Of a DNA stretch of 64,000 nucleotides, positions 9,747 to 19,040 are shown piece by piece. Positions within the stretch are counted from its first letter, which is position 1; each line of letters begins with the position of its first letter. This stretch comes from Pseudonocardia sp. HH130630-07. GTDB taxonomy: Bacteria > Actinomycetota > Actinomycetes > Mycobacteriales > Pseudonocardiaceae. A program made the position numbers and the translations under genes. The DNA lies in assembly GCF_001698125.1 (NCBI RefSeq), contig NZ_CP013854.1, positions 1,302,001 to 1,366,000 of the forward strand, in the 5' to 3' direction. A model generated the notes under the pieces. It made no database searches, was not told the DNA's origin, and worked only from the letters and a program-made list of their open reading frames with translations.

Positions 9747-10700
9747 GTGAGTACCGAGTACCGCCGCGAAGGCGCTTCCGGCACCGGCCTGGCCACCGTC
9801 ACCACCCCGACCGACGGCTCCGACGGCGTCGTCCTGGACGTCTGGTACCCGGCGCCGGCGATCGCCGGTACCGGTGCGACCGACCCGGCCGAGGAGCTGG
9901 CCGCGCTCGCCGGGGCCGACGAGCTGCGCGGGGTGCGCACCGAGGTCGTCCGCACCGAGATCGCCTCGCTGGCCGACGCCCCCGTCGACGCGGCGGACGT
10001 CTACCTGCGGCTGCACCTGCTCAGCCACCGCCTGGTGCAGCCGCACCAGGTGAACCTGGAGGGCCAGTTCGGGCTGCTCGCCAACGTCGTCTGGACCAAC
10101 CACGGCCCGTGCCCGGTCCCCGGCTTCGAGCTGACCCGGGCCCGGCTGCGCGCCCGCGGCCCGGTCACCGTGACCCACGTGGACAAGTTCCCGCGGCTGG
10201 TCGACTACGTCGTCCCGTCCGGGGTCCGGATCGGTGACGCCGACCGGGTCCGGCTCGGCGCGCACCTCGCCGAGGGCACGACCGTCATGCACGAGGGCTT
10301 CGTCAACTTCAACGCCGGGACGCTCGGCGCCTCGATGGTCGAGGGCCGGATCTCGGCCGGCGTCGTCGTCGGCGACGGCTCCGACGTCGGCGGCGGCGCG
10401 TCGATCATGGGCACGCTGTCCGGTGGCGGCAAGGAGGTCATCTCGATCGGCCGCCGGTGCCTGCTGGGCGCGAACGCCGGGCTCGGGATCTCCCTCGGCG
10501 ACGACTGCGTCATCGAGGCCGGCCTCTACCTCACCGCGGGCACCAAGGTCACGCTCCTGGACGGGACGACGGTCGCGGCCCGCGAGCTGTCCGGCTCCGA
10601 CGGGCTGCTGCTGCGCCGCAACTCCGTCTCCGGTGCGGTCGAGGCGCTCGCCCGCACCGGCGACGGCATCGCCCTCAACTCCGCGCTGCACGCCAACTGA
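9747..10700 (+). CDS. dapD: Tetrahydrodipicolinate N-succinyltransferase (actinobacterial type)
   Basis: A 317-residue enzyme that transfers succinyl from succinyl-CoA to tetrahydrodipicolinate. An N-terminal domain of about 160 residues is followed by a left-handed beta-helix ([24 protein letters not shown] onward) with the active-site [21 protein letters not shown] stretch. The length equals my recollection of the M. tuberculosis enzyme (Rv1201c). GTG at 9747 gives this length. Clustered with dapE and dapC. Confidence 0.95.
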   Translation: MSTEYRREGASGTGLATVTTPTDGSDGVVLDVWYPAPAIAGTGATDPAEELAALAGADELRGVRTEVVRTEIASLADAPVDAADVYLRLHLLSHRLVQPHQVNLEGQFGLLANVVWTNHGPCPVPGFELTRARLRARGPVTVTHVDKFPRLVDYVVPSGVRIGDADRVRLGAHLAEGTTVMHEGFVNFNAGTLGASMVEGRISAGVVVGDGSDVGGGASIMGTLSGGGKEVISIGRRCLLGANAGLGISLGDDCVIEAGLYLTAGTKVTLLDGTTVAARELSGSDGLLLRRNSVSGAVEALARTGDGIALNSALHAN

Positions 10701-10704
10701 CGCG

Positions 10705-11679
10705 GTGAGCATGGACGGGGCCCCGCAGCCGCCCGCGAACCTCTACGGCGTCGCCGACCTGGGCGCGCCGGTCACGGCCGGGCCCGGCGAACCGGCCGTG
10801 AACCACGTGCGGGCGCTGCTGGACAAGCGGTTGCGGGCGATGCTGCACCACGAGCCGGGTGTCCGGGTGGGTGCCGACATCGAGGAGCTGCACCGGATGC
10901 GGGTCGCCGTGCGGCGGATGCGCGCCGCCCTGCGGTCCGCCCGCCCGCTGCTCGACCGGGCCTGGGCCGACGACCTGCGGGCCGAGCTGGGCCGGCTGGG
11001 CCGCGCGCTCGGCCCGGTACGGGACCTCGACGTCATGATCGAGCGGCTGCGCACCGAGGTCGCGACGCTGCCGGCCGCCGAGCAGGCCGCCGGGGAACGG
11101 CTGGTCGCGGTGCTCGCCGCGGACCGGGTCGCGGCCCGCGCGCAGATGCTCGACGAGCTCGACGCCGACCGGCACGCGACGCTGCGCCGCCGGCTGGTCG
11201 AGGCGATCGCGTCGCCGCTGCCGGAACCCCCGGCGGACGAGCCGCGCCCGGCGCTGGCCGACCTCGTCCGTGCCGAGGCCCGCAAGCTCGCCAGGGCCGT
11301 GCGCCGGGCCGGGGAGAACCCGCCGGACATGACGCTGCACGACCTGCGGATCCGCACCAAGCGGCTGCGCTACACCGGCGAGCTGGTCGAGCCGGCGATG
11401 CGCGACGACCGGGGGCGGCGCACCGCGGAGGCCAAGCGGGTGCGGAAGATGCTGCGCGCGGCCGAGGGCCTGCAGGAGGTGCTGGGCGACCACCAGGACG
11501 CCTGCGTCGCCGAGCACCGCATCCGGGCCCTGCTCGACGAGCTCGGCGACACCCCCGACGCGCACGAGGTGTTCGTCGGCGGGCGGCTCGTGGAGCGCGA
11601 GCGCACCAGGGCCGAGGCGCTGCGCGCCCGGTGGTGGGACGCCTGGCTGGAGCTCGACCGGCGCTCCGGCGCGCTCTGA
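10705..11679 (+). CDS. CHAD domain protein
   Basis: A roughly 324-residue all-helical protein with two CHAD repeats. The conserved basic helices are [18 protein letters not shown] (about residues 60-80) and [17 protein letters not shown] (about 210-226). CHAD proteins bind polyphosphate through such Lys/Arg/His patches. It starts five bases after dapD (GTG at 10705, or ATG at 10711), so the two may be cotranscribed. No CYTH triphosphatase domain is attached. Confidence 0.85.
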   Translation: MSMDGAPQPPANLYGVADLGAPVTAGPGEPAVNHVRALLDKRLRAMLHHEPGVRVGADIEELHRMRVAVRRMRAALRSARPLLDRAWADDLRAELGRLGRALGPVRDLDVMIERLRTEVATLPAAEQAAGERLVAVLAADRVAARAQMLDELDADRHATLRRRLVEAIASPLPEPPADEPRPALADLVRAEARKLARAVRRAGENPPDMTLHDLRIRTKRLRYTGELVEPAMRDDRGRRTAEAKRVRKMLRAAEGLQEVLGDHQDACVAEHRIRALLDELGDTPDAHEVFVGGRLVERERTRAEALRARWWDAWLELDRRSGAL

Positions 11680-11688
11680 GCGGCGGGC

Positions 11689-12903
11689 CTACTCCCTGCG
11701 GTCGCCGATCCACCACACGGCGAGCGCCTGCAGGGCCGCGGCGGCCACGAGGAGCAGGATCGCCGGCGGGTAACCGCCGAGATCGATGAGCAGACCCATG
11801 AGCAGCGGGCCGACCCCGGCCGCGAAGTAGCCGATACCGAGCCCGAACCCGCTGACCGCGGCGCTGCGGGCCGGTGTCGGCGTCCGCCAGGCGATCACGG
11901 TCAGCCCGAGCGGGAACCCGGCGCCGACGCCGATCCCGACCAGCGTCGCCCACAGCCACGGCAGCGCGCTGCCCGGCGCCGGCAGCAGCAGCGCGCCGAG
12001 CGTCCCGGCGGCGCTGCTCAGGACCGTCAGCGCCGCCCAGAACCGCCACCGGTGCCGCCGCTCGGCGGCCGCCGGGAACAGCAGCGCGGCCGGGATCTGC
12101 GCGACGCTCCACACCGCCAGCAGCAGCCCGGCGGCCTGCGGCGACCAGCCCTGCTGCTCGTAGTACGGCGGCAGCCAGGTCAGCCAGCCGTAGAAGATCG
12201 TCGAGGAGCCGGCCATGTAGCAGGCGATCCGGCGGGCGAGCGGGTCCCGCCACGGACGGGACCGCTCCCCCGCCGGTTCCGGGGCCGGCTCCGCGGCGGG
12301 CACCGGTCCGCGCAGCCGGGCCGAGACCGGGATCCAGACCGCCACGGCCAGCACGGCGGGCACCGTCCACACCGCGAGCGAGAACGACCAGCCGCCCAGG
12401 GCCACGGCCAGCGGCACCGCGGCCGCCGACGCGACCGTCGCCCCGACCATCATCGAGACGACGTAGGCACCGGTGACCGCGCCGGCCCGCTCCGCGAGGT
12501 ACTGCTTGACCACCCCGGTCAGCAGCACCCCGGCGACGCCGATCCCCAGCCCGACCAGCACGCTCCCGGCGATCAGTGCGGGGACCGCCGCGACGGCGCG
12601 GACCAGGCTCCCCAGCCCGATCGTCGCGACCGCGACGCCGAGCAGCCGTTCCCGGCCGACCCGGGCGGCCACCGTGGCGGCGCCGAACGAGCCGGCCGAC
12701 ATCATCAGCACCGCACCCGCCTGCACGAACCCCGCCGCACCGGATCCGATGCCGAGCTCGGCCCGGGCGGTCTCCAGCAGCGGCGGGTATCCGGCGAGAC
12801 CGGCCCGCAGGTTCAGTGCGAGCGCGAGCACCCCGGCCAGGACGAGCGCCGGGCGGGGCCCGGCCGGACCGCTGCCGTGCGGCGTGGGTGTCGGCACCGC
12901 CAT
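11689..12903 (-). CDS. MFS transporter, CynX/NimT-like
   Basis: A 404-residue protein with about 12 hydrophobic segments, split by a hydrophilic Pro/Glu/Arg loop near residues 205-225 as in major facilitator proteins. The pattern (NLRAGLAGYPPLLETARAELGI at the first helix/loop) resembles the cyanate/2-nitroimidazole-type exporters. The substrate is unknown. A good AAGGAG lies eight bases upstream of the ATG. It is convergent with the CHAD gene with only nine bases between. M. tuberculosis also has an MFS gene (Rv1200) beside dapD. Confidence 0.85.
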   Translation of the reverse strand: MAVPTPTPHGSGPAGPRPALVLAGVLALALNLRAGLAGYPPLLETARAELGIGSGAAGFVQAGAVLMMSAGSFGAATVAARVGRERLLGVAVATIGLGSLVRAVAAVPALIAGSVLVGLGIGVAGVLLTGVVKQYLAERAGAVTGAYVVSMMVGATVASAAAVPLAVALGGWSFSLAVWTVPAVLAVAVWIPVSARLRGPVPAAEPAPEPAGERSRPWRDPLARRIACYMAGSSTIFYGWLTWLPPYYEQQGWSPQAAGLLLAVWSVAQIPAALLFPAAAERRHRWRFWAALTVLSSAAGTLGALLLPAPGSALPWLWATLVGIGVGAGFPLGLTVIAWRTPTPARSAAVSGFGLGIGYFAAGVGPLLMGLLIDLGGYPPAILLLVAAAALQALAVWWIGDRRE

Positions 12904-13018
12904 CGGCGCTACTCCTTCGTTCGGCTCACGGTCCGTGTGGTCCGCGCCGGCCGCACGTCTGCGTTGCTCGATGAAACGATCTGCGCGCGCCGGAACGACT
13001 CCGCCCCGGCGGACCGGT

Positions 13019-14122
13019 TCAGGATGCGCCGAGGCGCTCCACCGCGGCGTCGATGCGTTCGTCCGACGCGGTCAGCGCGACCCGGACGTGCCGGGCGCCC
13101 GCCGGGCCGTAGAACTCGCCCGGGGTGACCAGGATCCCGAGCCCGGCGAGCCGGTCCACGGTCTCCCGGCAGGGCTCGTCGCCGGTCGCCCACAGGTACA
13201 GCCCGGACCGCGAGTGCTCGATCTCCAGGCCCGCCTCGAGCAGGCCGGCCCGCAGGCGGGACCGGCGGCCGTCGTAGCGGGCGGCCTGCTCGGCGACGTG
13301 CGCGTCGTCGGAGACCGCGGCCTCGACGGCGGCCTGCACCGGGCGCGAGACGATCATGCCGGCGTGCTTGCGGACCGCGAGCAGCCCGGAGACCAGCTCG
13401 GGGTCACCGGTGACGAACCCGGCGCGGTAGCCGGCCAGGTTCGAGATCTTCGACAGCGAGTGCACCGCGATCAGGCCGGTGTGGTCGCCGTCGCTGATCT
13501 CCGGGTGCAGCACCGAGCGCGGTGCCGGGTCGGCCTCCCCGGGGAGCCCGAGGTAGCACTCGTCGGACGCGACGACCGCGCCCCGCTCCCGGGCCCACGC
13601 CACCACCTTGCGCAGGTGCTCGGGCGGCAGCACCCGCCCGGTGGGGTTCGACGGCGAGTTCAGCCAGACCAGGCGGACCCGGGCCGGGCCGGCGGCGGTC
13701 AGCCCGTCGGAACGGACGTGGTCGGCCCCCGCCAACCTGGCCCCCACCTCGTAGGTCGGATAGGCCAGCTCCGGGATCACCACGGTGTCACCGGCGCCGA
13801 GTCCCAGCAGCGTCGGCAGCCAGGCGACGAGCTCCTTGGAGCCGATCGTCGGCAGCACCGCGGCCGGGTCGATGCCGGGCACCCCGAACCGCCGGGCCAT
13901 CGATGCCACGACGGCCTCGCGCAGCGAGGCAGGACCGTGCGCGGTCGGGTAGCCGGGCTCACCCGCCGCCGGACCGGACAGGGCGGCGCGCAGCAGCTCC
14001 GGCACCGGGTCGACCGGGGTGCCGACCGACAGGTCGACGAGGCCGCCCGGGTGGGCCTGCGCCCGCTCGCGCGCTCCGGTGAGGGAGTCCCAGGGGAAGT
14101 CGGGGAGGGCCGGCCCGCTCAC
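13019..14122 (-). CDS. dapC: Succinyl-diaminopimelate aminotransferase
   Basis: A 367-residue fold-type I PLP aminotransferase. The Schiff-base lysine is in [16 protein letters not shown] (about residues 215-230), the Asn of NSPSNPTGR and the Arg of HVRVALTA bind PLP/carboxylate. As in other actinobacteria (Rv1178-type, often annotated dapC), it follows a 7Fe ferredoxin and would make N-succinyl-LL-2,6-diaminopimelate for DapE. GTG at 14122 overlaps the ferredoxin stop (GTGA). Confidence 0.9.
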   Translation of the reverse strand: MSGPALPDFPWDSLTGARERAQAHPGGLVDLSVGTPVDPVPELLRAALSGPAAGEPGYPTAHGPASLREAVVASMARRFGVPGIDPAAVLPTIGSKELVAWLPTLLGLGAGDTVVIPELAYPTYEVGARLAGADHVRSDGLTAAGPARVRLVWLNSPSNPTGRVLPPEHLRKVVAWARERGAVVASDECYLGLPGEADPAPRSVLHPEISDGDHTGLIAVHSLSKISNLAGYRAGFVTGDPELVSGLLAVRKHAGMIVSRPVQAAVEAAVSDDAHVAEQAARYDGRRSRLRAGLLEAGLEIEHSRSGLYLWATGDEPCRETVDRLAGLGILVTPGEFYGPAGARHVRVALTASDERIDAAVERLGAS

Positions 14123-14445
14123 TCGTCGTGTTCCTGCGGCGGCAGGCTCTTCGCCGGCTCGACGTCCATGTCGACCTTGCCGACCTTCGAGGCACCGCCC
14201 GGCGAGCCGAGCTCGTCGAAGAAGTCGACGTTCGCCTTGGTGTAGGCGGCCCACTGGTCGGGCACGTCGTCCTCGTAGTAGATGGCCTCCACGGGGCAGA
14301 CCGGCTCGCAGGCACCGCAGTCGACGCACTCGTCGGGGTGGATGTAGAGCATCCGGCCACCCTCGTAGATGCAGTCCACCGGGCATTCCTCGATGCACGC
14401 CTTGTCGAGCAGGTCGACGCAGGGCTCGGCGATCACGTAGGTCAC
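14119..14445 (-). CDS. fdxC: Seven-iron ferredoxin (3Fe-4S/4Fe-4S)
   Basis: A 108-residue ferredoxin. Cluster ligands are visible as Cys9, Cys17, Cys21 and Cys25 (CxxxxxxxCxxxCxxxC) and as [12 protein letters not shown] at residues 40-51. This is the FdA/FdxC type. A roughly 45-residue acidic tail follows the second cluster. The start is a GTG at 14445 with GGAGGA about nine bases upstream. Coupled to dapC by overlap, as in M. tuberculosis Rv1177-Rv1178. The redox partner is not evident here. Confidence 0.94.
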   Translation of the reverse strand: MTYVIAEPCVDLLDKACIEECPVDCIYEGGRMLYIHPDECVDCGACEPVCPVEAIYYEDDVPDQWAAYTKANVDFFDELGSPGGASKVGKVDMDVEPAKSLPPQEHDE

Positions 14446-14561
14446 TGTCGGTGGTCCTCCACTCGGGGCGCGAGCCCCCGACGATCATGTGGTGGTGGGG
14501 TGCCCGCTCAAACTGGGACTCCCGCAGGTTAACCCGCGGCCCCGGTGAGGGCAGGAGTGAG

Positions 14562-15539
14562 GTGGTCGGCGCCATGCTGGAGAAAGCCCACGGGAGACGA
14601 GTTGCACTCCGGTACCGCATTGCACCCGACGGCTCGACCGGGCCACGGTTCACCGACGCGGTCGGCGAGCTCGCCCCGGACGGGCCGGACGGTGTGATCG
14701 TGCACACCCGGTCGGGTCCCGTCCGGGTGGACCGGGACGCCGTCGTCGCCGTGCGGGAGGTGCCACCGGCCCCGGCGCGCCGGGCGTCGCGGGCCGCGGT
14801 AGCCCGGCTGGAGCGGTTGCGGTCGGCGGCCTGGCCGGCGCCGGTGCGCCGCGAGCACGGCGGCTGGCTGCTCCGGTCCGCCGGCGGCTGGTCCAAGCGC
14901 GCGAACTCGGCGCTGGCGCTGGCCGATCCCGGCAGCACGGTCGCCGGGGCCCTCGCCGCGGTGACCCGGTTCGCCGAGGAGCACGGCATCGAGCCGCTCG
15001 TCCAGGCACCCGTCGGTTCGCCGTGGTCGAACCGGGTACTGGAGGAGGGCTGGGCCGTCCGCGCGGACCCGGGTGAGTGCCTGGTCCTGGTGGCGGCGAT
15101 CGACGACGTCCTGCCGCCCGGCACCGCCGCGGCCGACCTGCCGCCGGAACCCCCGGCAGCCTGGTGGTCGGTGTTCGGCGAACCGGTCCCGGCGCCGGGG
15201 TCGATGGCGCGGGCGGTCCTCGTCCCGGAACCGGGTCCCGGCGGCCCGCTGCTCGGGTTCGGCACGACCGTCTCCGAGACCGGTGGGACGACCGGCGCGG
15301 TGAGTGCGGCGATCGTGGCCGATCACGTCTACGTCGCGCGCCTGCAGGTGCGGGAGTCCCACCGGCGGCGCGGGATCGGCGCGACACTGATGCGCGACGC
15401 CCTGGCCTGGGCCCGGACCAGGGGTGCCCGGCACGCGACCCTCGACGTGACCGCGGACAACGCCCCCGCCAGGGCCCTCTACGCCCACGACGGCTGGACC
15501 GAGCACCACCGCTACCACTACCTGGCCCCGCCCCGTTGA
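14562..15539 (+). CDS. Two-domain GNAT acetyltransferase
   Basis: A roughly 325-residue protein. An N-terminal part (about residues 1-75) looks like a small beta-barrel (VALRYRI, VIVHTRSGPVRVDRDAVVAVRE). It is followed by a GNAT region with GGWLLRSAGGWSKRANSAL (about 108-126) and the acetyl-CoA loop VRESHRRRGIGATLMRDAL (about 265-283). The architecture resembles mycobacterial two-domain GNATs such as Rv0428c. Substrate unknown. GTG at 14562 has GGAG five bases upstream; ATG at 14574 is the alternative. Confidence 0.8.
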   Translation: MVGAMLEKAHGRRVALRYRIAPDGSTGPRFTDAVGELAPDGPDGVIVHTRSGPVRVDRDAVVAVREVPPAPARRASRAAVARLERLRSAAWPAPVRREHGGWLLRSAGGWSKRANSALALADPGSTVAGALAAVTRFAEEHGIEPLVQAPVGSPWSNRVLEEGWAVRADPGECLVLVAAIDDVLPPGTAAADLPPEPPAAWWSVFGEPVPAPGSMARAVLVPEPGPGGPLLGFGTTVSETGGTTGAVSAAIVADHVYVARLQVRESHRRRGIGATLMRDALAWARTRGARHATLDVTADNAPARALYAHDGWTEHHRYHYLAPPR

Positions 15540-16507
15540 CCGCGCTCCCTCGCCCCGCCCCTCGTCGCAGCGGTTCGGTTCCCACCCGTGCCGTTCGCCC
15601 CAGTGGCCTCACGCGCCCCGAACCGGACGGCACTCATGGAGCTTCGGCCTCGTGAGGCGAGGCTGAAGCTCCATGAATGGAGAAAGGGAGGGGAGAGGAG
15701 AGGGGCGGGGGGCGGGGTCAGGGGGGTGGTCAGGCCCTTGCTCGTCAGCCAGGTCCGGCCGAGTTTCGCGGCGCGTTTCAGGCCGGACCACTCGCCCAGG
15801 TACTTCCCCACCACCCCGACGACCGGGAGCAGCCCGAGCCACTGGTGGTAGAAGCGGCCGTGCGGGCGCTTGTCCAGCTCCTCCTCCACCGACCACAGGG
15901 CCCGGCCGAGGCGCCAGACCGCGGTGCCGACCTTGCGCAGGGCCGCGCGCGCACCACCGCCGCGCAGGTCGCCGGTGATCTCGGCGGCGCGGGCGTCGGC
16001 CGCGGCGTCCTCCTCGGCGGTGAGCGTCCGCTCGCCCAGTGCCAGCTCGCGGTCGAAGAGGACCGAGGCCAGCAGCTCCACGAGCCGGTCCTCGTCGGTC
16101 ACGCCGTGCTCACCGGCGATCGCCACCAGCAGCAGCCCCTCCCCCGCCGCGCCGACGGCGTCGGACACCGGCAGCGTCCTGGCCAGCGCGCCGCCGAGGC
16201 CGGGGATCGCCGCGATCAGGGTGGTGAACCGGCCGACCCGGTAGACCCACCAGTGGGTGCGGGCGTCGACGTCCATCCGGGCCCACGCCGCGGTGCCGGG
16301 GACCTGGACCGACGCGAGCGCGTCGAGGATCCGGTCGGCCAGCGAACGCTCCTCCGGCGACGCCTGGTCCGGGGTGTCTGCGCCGGGCGTCACCCGCGAC
16401 CGCAGGCCGAACGGGTCCGCCTCGCGCAGCCCGGCCAGCACCGGGCGGGTCGCACGGACGAACGGGCGCAGCACGCGGACCAGGTCGTCGTCGGGGACCT
16501 GGAGCAC
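15518..16507 (-). CDS. Conserved actinobacterial protein of unknown function with extended tail
   Basis: A 329-residue open frame. Residues 1 to about 265 look like a real protein with a hydrophobic centre (TTLIAAIPGLGGALART, LLLVAIAGEHG) and a charged helical second half ending near GEWSGLKRAAKLGRTW. I recognise no family. The last 60 or so residues read through a Pro/Leu-rich stretch and a palindromic repeat (15631-15680) and overlap the convergent GNAT gene by 22 bases, so this tail is probably an extension past a lost stop codon. The GTG start follows the upstream membrane-protein stop directly. Confidence 0.65.
   Translation of the reverse strand: MLQVPDDDLVRVLRPFVRATRPVLAGLREADPFGLRSRVTPGADTPDQASPEERSLADRILDALASVQVPGTAAWARMDVDARTHWWVYRVGRFTTLIAAIPGLGGALARTLPVSDAVGAAGEGLLLVAIAGEHGVTDEDRLVELLASVLFDRELALGERTLTAEEDAAADARAAEITGDLRGGGARAALRKVGTAVWRLGRALWSVEEELDKRPHGRFYHQWLGLLPVVGVVGKYLGEWSGLKRAAKLGRTWLTSKGLTTPLTPPPAPLLSPPFLHSWSFSLASRGRSSMSAVRFGAREATGANGTGGNRTAATRGGARERGQRGGAR
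15631..15680. repeat. Palindromic repeat, copy 1
   Basis: Arms 15635-15652 (CATGGAGCTTCGGCCTCG) and 15658-15675 are complementary at 17 of 18 positions around a five-base loop. The unit starts with CACTC and is shared with copies at 39389-39437 and 39474-39523. It lies where two convergent genes meet, so it could act as a bidirectional terminator. Confidence 0.85.
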
Positions 16508-16894
16508 TCAGACCACCCGCCGCGACCGGTCACCGGCCAGGCCGTCGACGGCCCGCCGGAACGACACGACACCGACCCCGGCGCCCGCGACGAGCAGCAG
16601 CAACGACTGCCAGTTCGCCGGGAGCAGGATGTCGCCGCCGGGGCCGAACATGCCGAGCACGAGGATCGAGACGAACCACAGCAGCACCGGGGCCGCGGCG
16701 CCGAGGGCCGTCGGGGAGATCTCGGTCACCGTGGTGCGCACCAGCCAGGGCAGCGACACCAGCACGACGACCGTCCCCACCGGCACCGGAACGGGTCCGA
16801 TGTAGAGCATCTGGAACATCAGCTCGAACGCCGCGAGCAGCACCGAGAGCACCACGAGCAGTGCGGCGAACGGCAGCCGCGTCGGATCGGTCAC
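16508..16894 (-). CDS. Small integral membrane protein (Rv1171-like)
   Basis: A 128-residue protein with about four hydrophobic helices (near residues 8-32, 36-52, 63-82 and 92-110) and no motif I recognise. It follows mshB with a 4-base overlap, and M. tuberculosis has a comparable small membrane protein (Rv1171) right after mshB. Function unknown. Its stop is immediately followed by the next gene's GTG. Confidence 0.78.
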   Translation of the reverse strand: MTDPTRLPFAALLVVLSVLLAAFELMFQMLYIGPVPVPVGTVVVLVSLPWLVRTTVTEISPTALGAAAPVLLWFVSILVLGMFGPGGDILLPANWQSLLLLVAGAGVGVVSFRRAVDGLAGDRSRRVV

Positions 16895-17781
16895 GTCTCC
16901 ACCCCTTCGAACAGGTCCGTCTCCGAGGTACCCGGTTCCGCGCCGTCCAGAACGAACTCCTCGACACCGAGCAGCGGCTGCACGATGCCGTTGCTCATCG
17001 CGAACGCCGTCCAGCCACCGCCGCAGCGGACGTCGATCTGCGTGGCGTGCGCCCGCATCGCCGCGATCCGCTCGTCGTCGTGGGCGGAGACGTCGACCCG
17101 GGTGGTGACGGCGCCGGCGTCGTGTCCGGGGTGCTCGTCCGGCTCCGGCCAGCGCAGCCCGGTCCGGCCGGGGTCGTCACCGCAGGCGTCGAGCAGCTCG
17201 GCGAGGCCCTCGTCGAGCAGCTCGGTCGAGCGGACGGCGAAGTACAGCTTCGCGACGACGTCCGGGCGCGCCTTCGCGGCGGCGGCGGTCAGCTCGTGCG
17301 CGCGGACGTGGTCGGGGTGCCCGTAGGTCCCGTCGGCGGCGTAGGAGACGAGCACCTGCGGGCGGACGGCGTCGATCACGTCGAGCAGCTGGGCCAGCTG
17401 GGTGCCGAAGACGTCCGGCCGGGCGAACGCCCGCGGGTGCAGCTCCGCGGGCAGCGCGGCCCGGGTGCCGTGCCCGGCGAGCACCATGCCGGTGTCGCGC
17501 CAGCGTCCGGTCCCGCCGAGGTAGTGGTGCTCCGGGCCACCGAGGGCGGCGAGCGCGGCGTCCAGCTCGCGGGTCCGGTAGCCGCCGAGCTGGTCGCCCC
17601 GGTCCGGGGCGAGCTGGGCGAGCTCCGGCGGGATGACCTCGCCCTCCTCGCCGAGCGTGCAGGTGACGACCGTGACGCCGGTGTCGGCCTCGGCGGTGTA
17701 GCGGGCGATCGTGCCGCCGCTGGTCAGGGTCTCGTCGTCCGGGTGGGCGTGTACGAGCATCAGGCGGCGCGCGGGGGACAC
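16891..17781 (-). CDS. mshB: GlcNAc-Ins deacetylase of mycothiol synthesis
   Basis: A 296-residue PIG-L/LmbE-family zinc deacetylase. The zinc and catalytic motif HAHPDDE is at residues 11-17, and the second zinc ligand is in YGHPDHV near residue 155. It removes acetate from 1-O-(2-acetamido-glucosyl)-inositol in mycothiol synthesis. Length matches MshB (about 300) rather than the shorter Mca-independent relatives. GTG at 17781 matches the family N-terminus. The next gene overlaps its stop. Confidence 0.93.
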   Translation of the reverse strand: MSPARRLMLVHAHPDDETLTSGGTIARYTAEADTGVTVVTCTLGEEGEVIPPELAQLAPDRGDQLGGYRTRELDAALAALGGPEHHYLGGTGRWRDTGMVLAGHGTRAALPAELHPRAFARPDVFGTQLAQLLDVIDAVRPQVLVSYAADGTYGHPDHVRAHELTAAAAKARPDVVAKLYFAVRSTELLDEGLAELLDACGDDPGRTGLRWPEPDEHPGHDAGAVTTRVDVSAHDDERIAAMRAHATQIDVRCGGGWTAFAMSNGIVQPLLGVEEFVLDGAEPGTSETDLFEGVET

Positions 17782-17790
17782 CGGAGGAGC

Positions 17791-18900
17791 TTACGAGGCG
17801 GTGGCCGGCCGGGCCGCGACCGAGGTCGGCAGGGCGAACGCCGCGGCCTCGCCGGTCGCCGGGGCGGCCGGGACCGACGCGCCGGTCAGCGGGACGGTCG
17901 GCACCGCCGTCGACGCCAGCCCGGCGGGCTCGGCCCCGGAGCGGACGAGCAGGTCCCCCAGCGCGGCGATCATCGCGCCGTTGTCGGTGCACAGCCGCGG
18001 CGCAGGGACCCGCAGGGTGATGCCGGCACCGGCGCAGGCCCGCTCCATCTCCGTGCGCAGCACCCGGTTCGCCGCCACCCCGCCGACCATCAGCAGCGTG
18101 TCGGCACCGCGTTCGCGGCAGGCCCGCAACGCCTTGCGCACCAGCACGTCCACGACGGCCATCTGGAACGACGCCGCGACGTCGGCGGTCCCGACCGCGC
18201 GGCCGGCGTCCTGGGCCGACTCGACGTGCCGGGCGACGGCCGTCTTCAGCCCGGAGAAGGAGAAGCCGAACGCCGCGTCCCGTGGCCCGGTCATCGGCCG
18301 CGGGAAGGCGATCGCCGCGGGGTCGCCGTCGAGCGCGGCCCGGGAGACCGACGGCCCGCCGGGATACGGGAGCCCCAGCAGCCGAGCGACCTTGTCGAAG
18401 GCCTCCCCCGCCGCGTCGTCGACGGTGTCGCCGAGGTGCTCCACCGGGTCCCGCGCGAGATCACCCAGCGCGAGCAGCGAGGTGTGCCCGCCGGAGACGA
18501 TCAGGCAGACGCACCGCGGCGGCAACGGCCCGTGCTCCAGCACGTCGACGGCGGCGTGCCCGGCGAGGTGGTGCACCCCGTACAGCGGGACGTCCAGCGC
18601 CGCCGCGTAGGCCTTGGCCGCCGCGACCCCGACGTGCAGCGCCGGGGACAGCCCGGGCCCGGCCGTGACGGCGACCGCGTCGACGTCGGCCAGCGACACC
18701 CCGGCGGCGTCGACGGCGGCGCGCACCATCGGCGTCACGGCGCTGACGTGGGCCCGCGCCGCGATCTCCGGGACGACACCGCCGAAGCGGGTGTGCTCGT
18801 CCGCCGACGAGGCGAGGCCCTCACCGAGCAGCACGCCGTCCCGGACGAGCCCGGCCCCGGTCTCGTCGCACGACGTCTCGATCCCCAGTACCAGCGACAC
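17791..18900 (-). CDS. tsaD: tRNA N6-adenosine threonylcarbamoyltransferase
   Basis: A 369-residue ASKHA-fold protein that transfers threonylcarbamoyl to A37 of ANN-decoding tRNAs. Seen: [10 protein letters not shown] at residues 6-15, the metal site HHLAGH with SGGHTS after it, [29 protein letters not shown], and [10 protein letters not shown] followed by [13 protein letters not shown] roughly 45-residue Ala/Pro/Thr-rich tail follows the usual end. In most actinobacteria tsaD sits beside tsaB/rimI/groES; here it is next to mshB. Reverse-strand GACAAT lies seven bases before the GTG, suggesting a leaderless mRNA. Confidence 0.92.
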   Translation of the reverse strand: MSLVLGIETSCDETGAGLVRDGVLLGEGLASSADEHTRFGGVVPEIAARAHVSAVTPMVRAAVDAAGVSLADVDAVAVTAGPGLSPALHVGVAAAKAYAAALDVPLYGVHHLAGHAAVDVLEHGPLPPRCVCLIVSGGHTSLLALGDLARDPVEHLGDTVDDAAGEAFDKVARLLGLPYPGGPSVSRAALDGDPAAIAFPRPMTGPRDAAFGFSFSGLKTAVARHVESAQDAGRAVGTADVAASFQMAVVDVLVRKALRACRERGADTLLMVGGVAANRVLRTEMERACAGAGITLRVPAPRLCTDNGAMIAALGDLLVRSGAEPAGLASTAVPTVPLTGASVPAAPATGEAAAFALPTSVAARPATAS

Positions 18901-19040
18901 GCCGGGGATTGTCCCACCGGCCGGGAACGGCAGCGCAGGGCCGTGTCCCGCGGGGCGGCCGGCCACGGTGCCGGGTCCTGCCGGGTCACCCGGCTGCCGG
19001 GCCCGGAGCCACCATCGCGGGACGCCCGCCCGGGCGGTGC

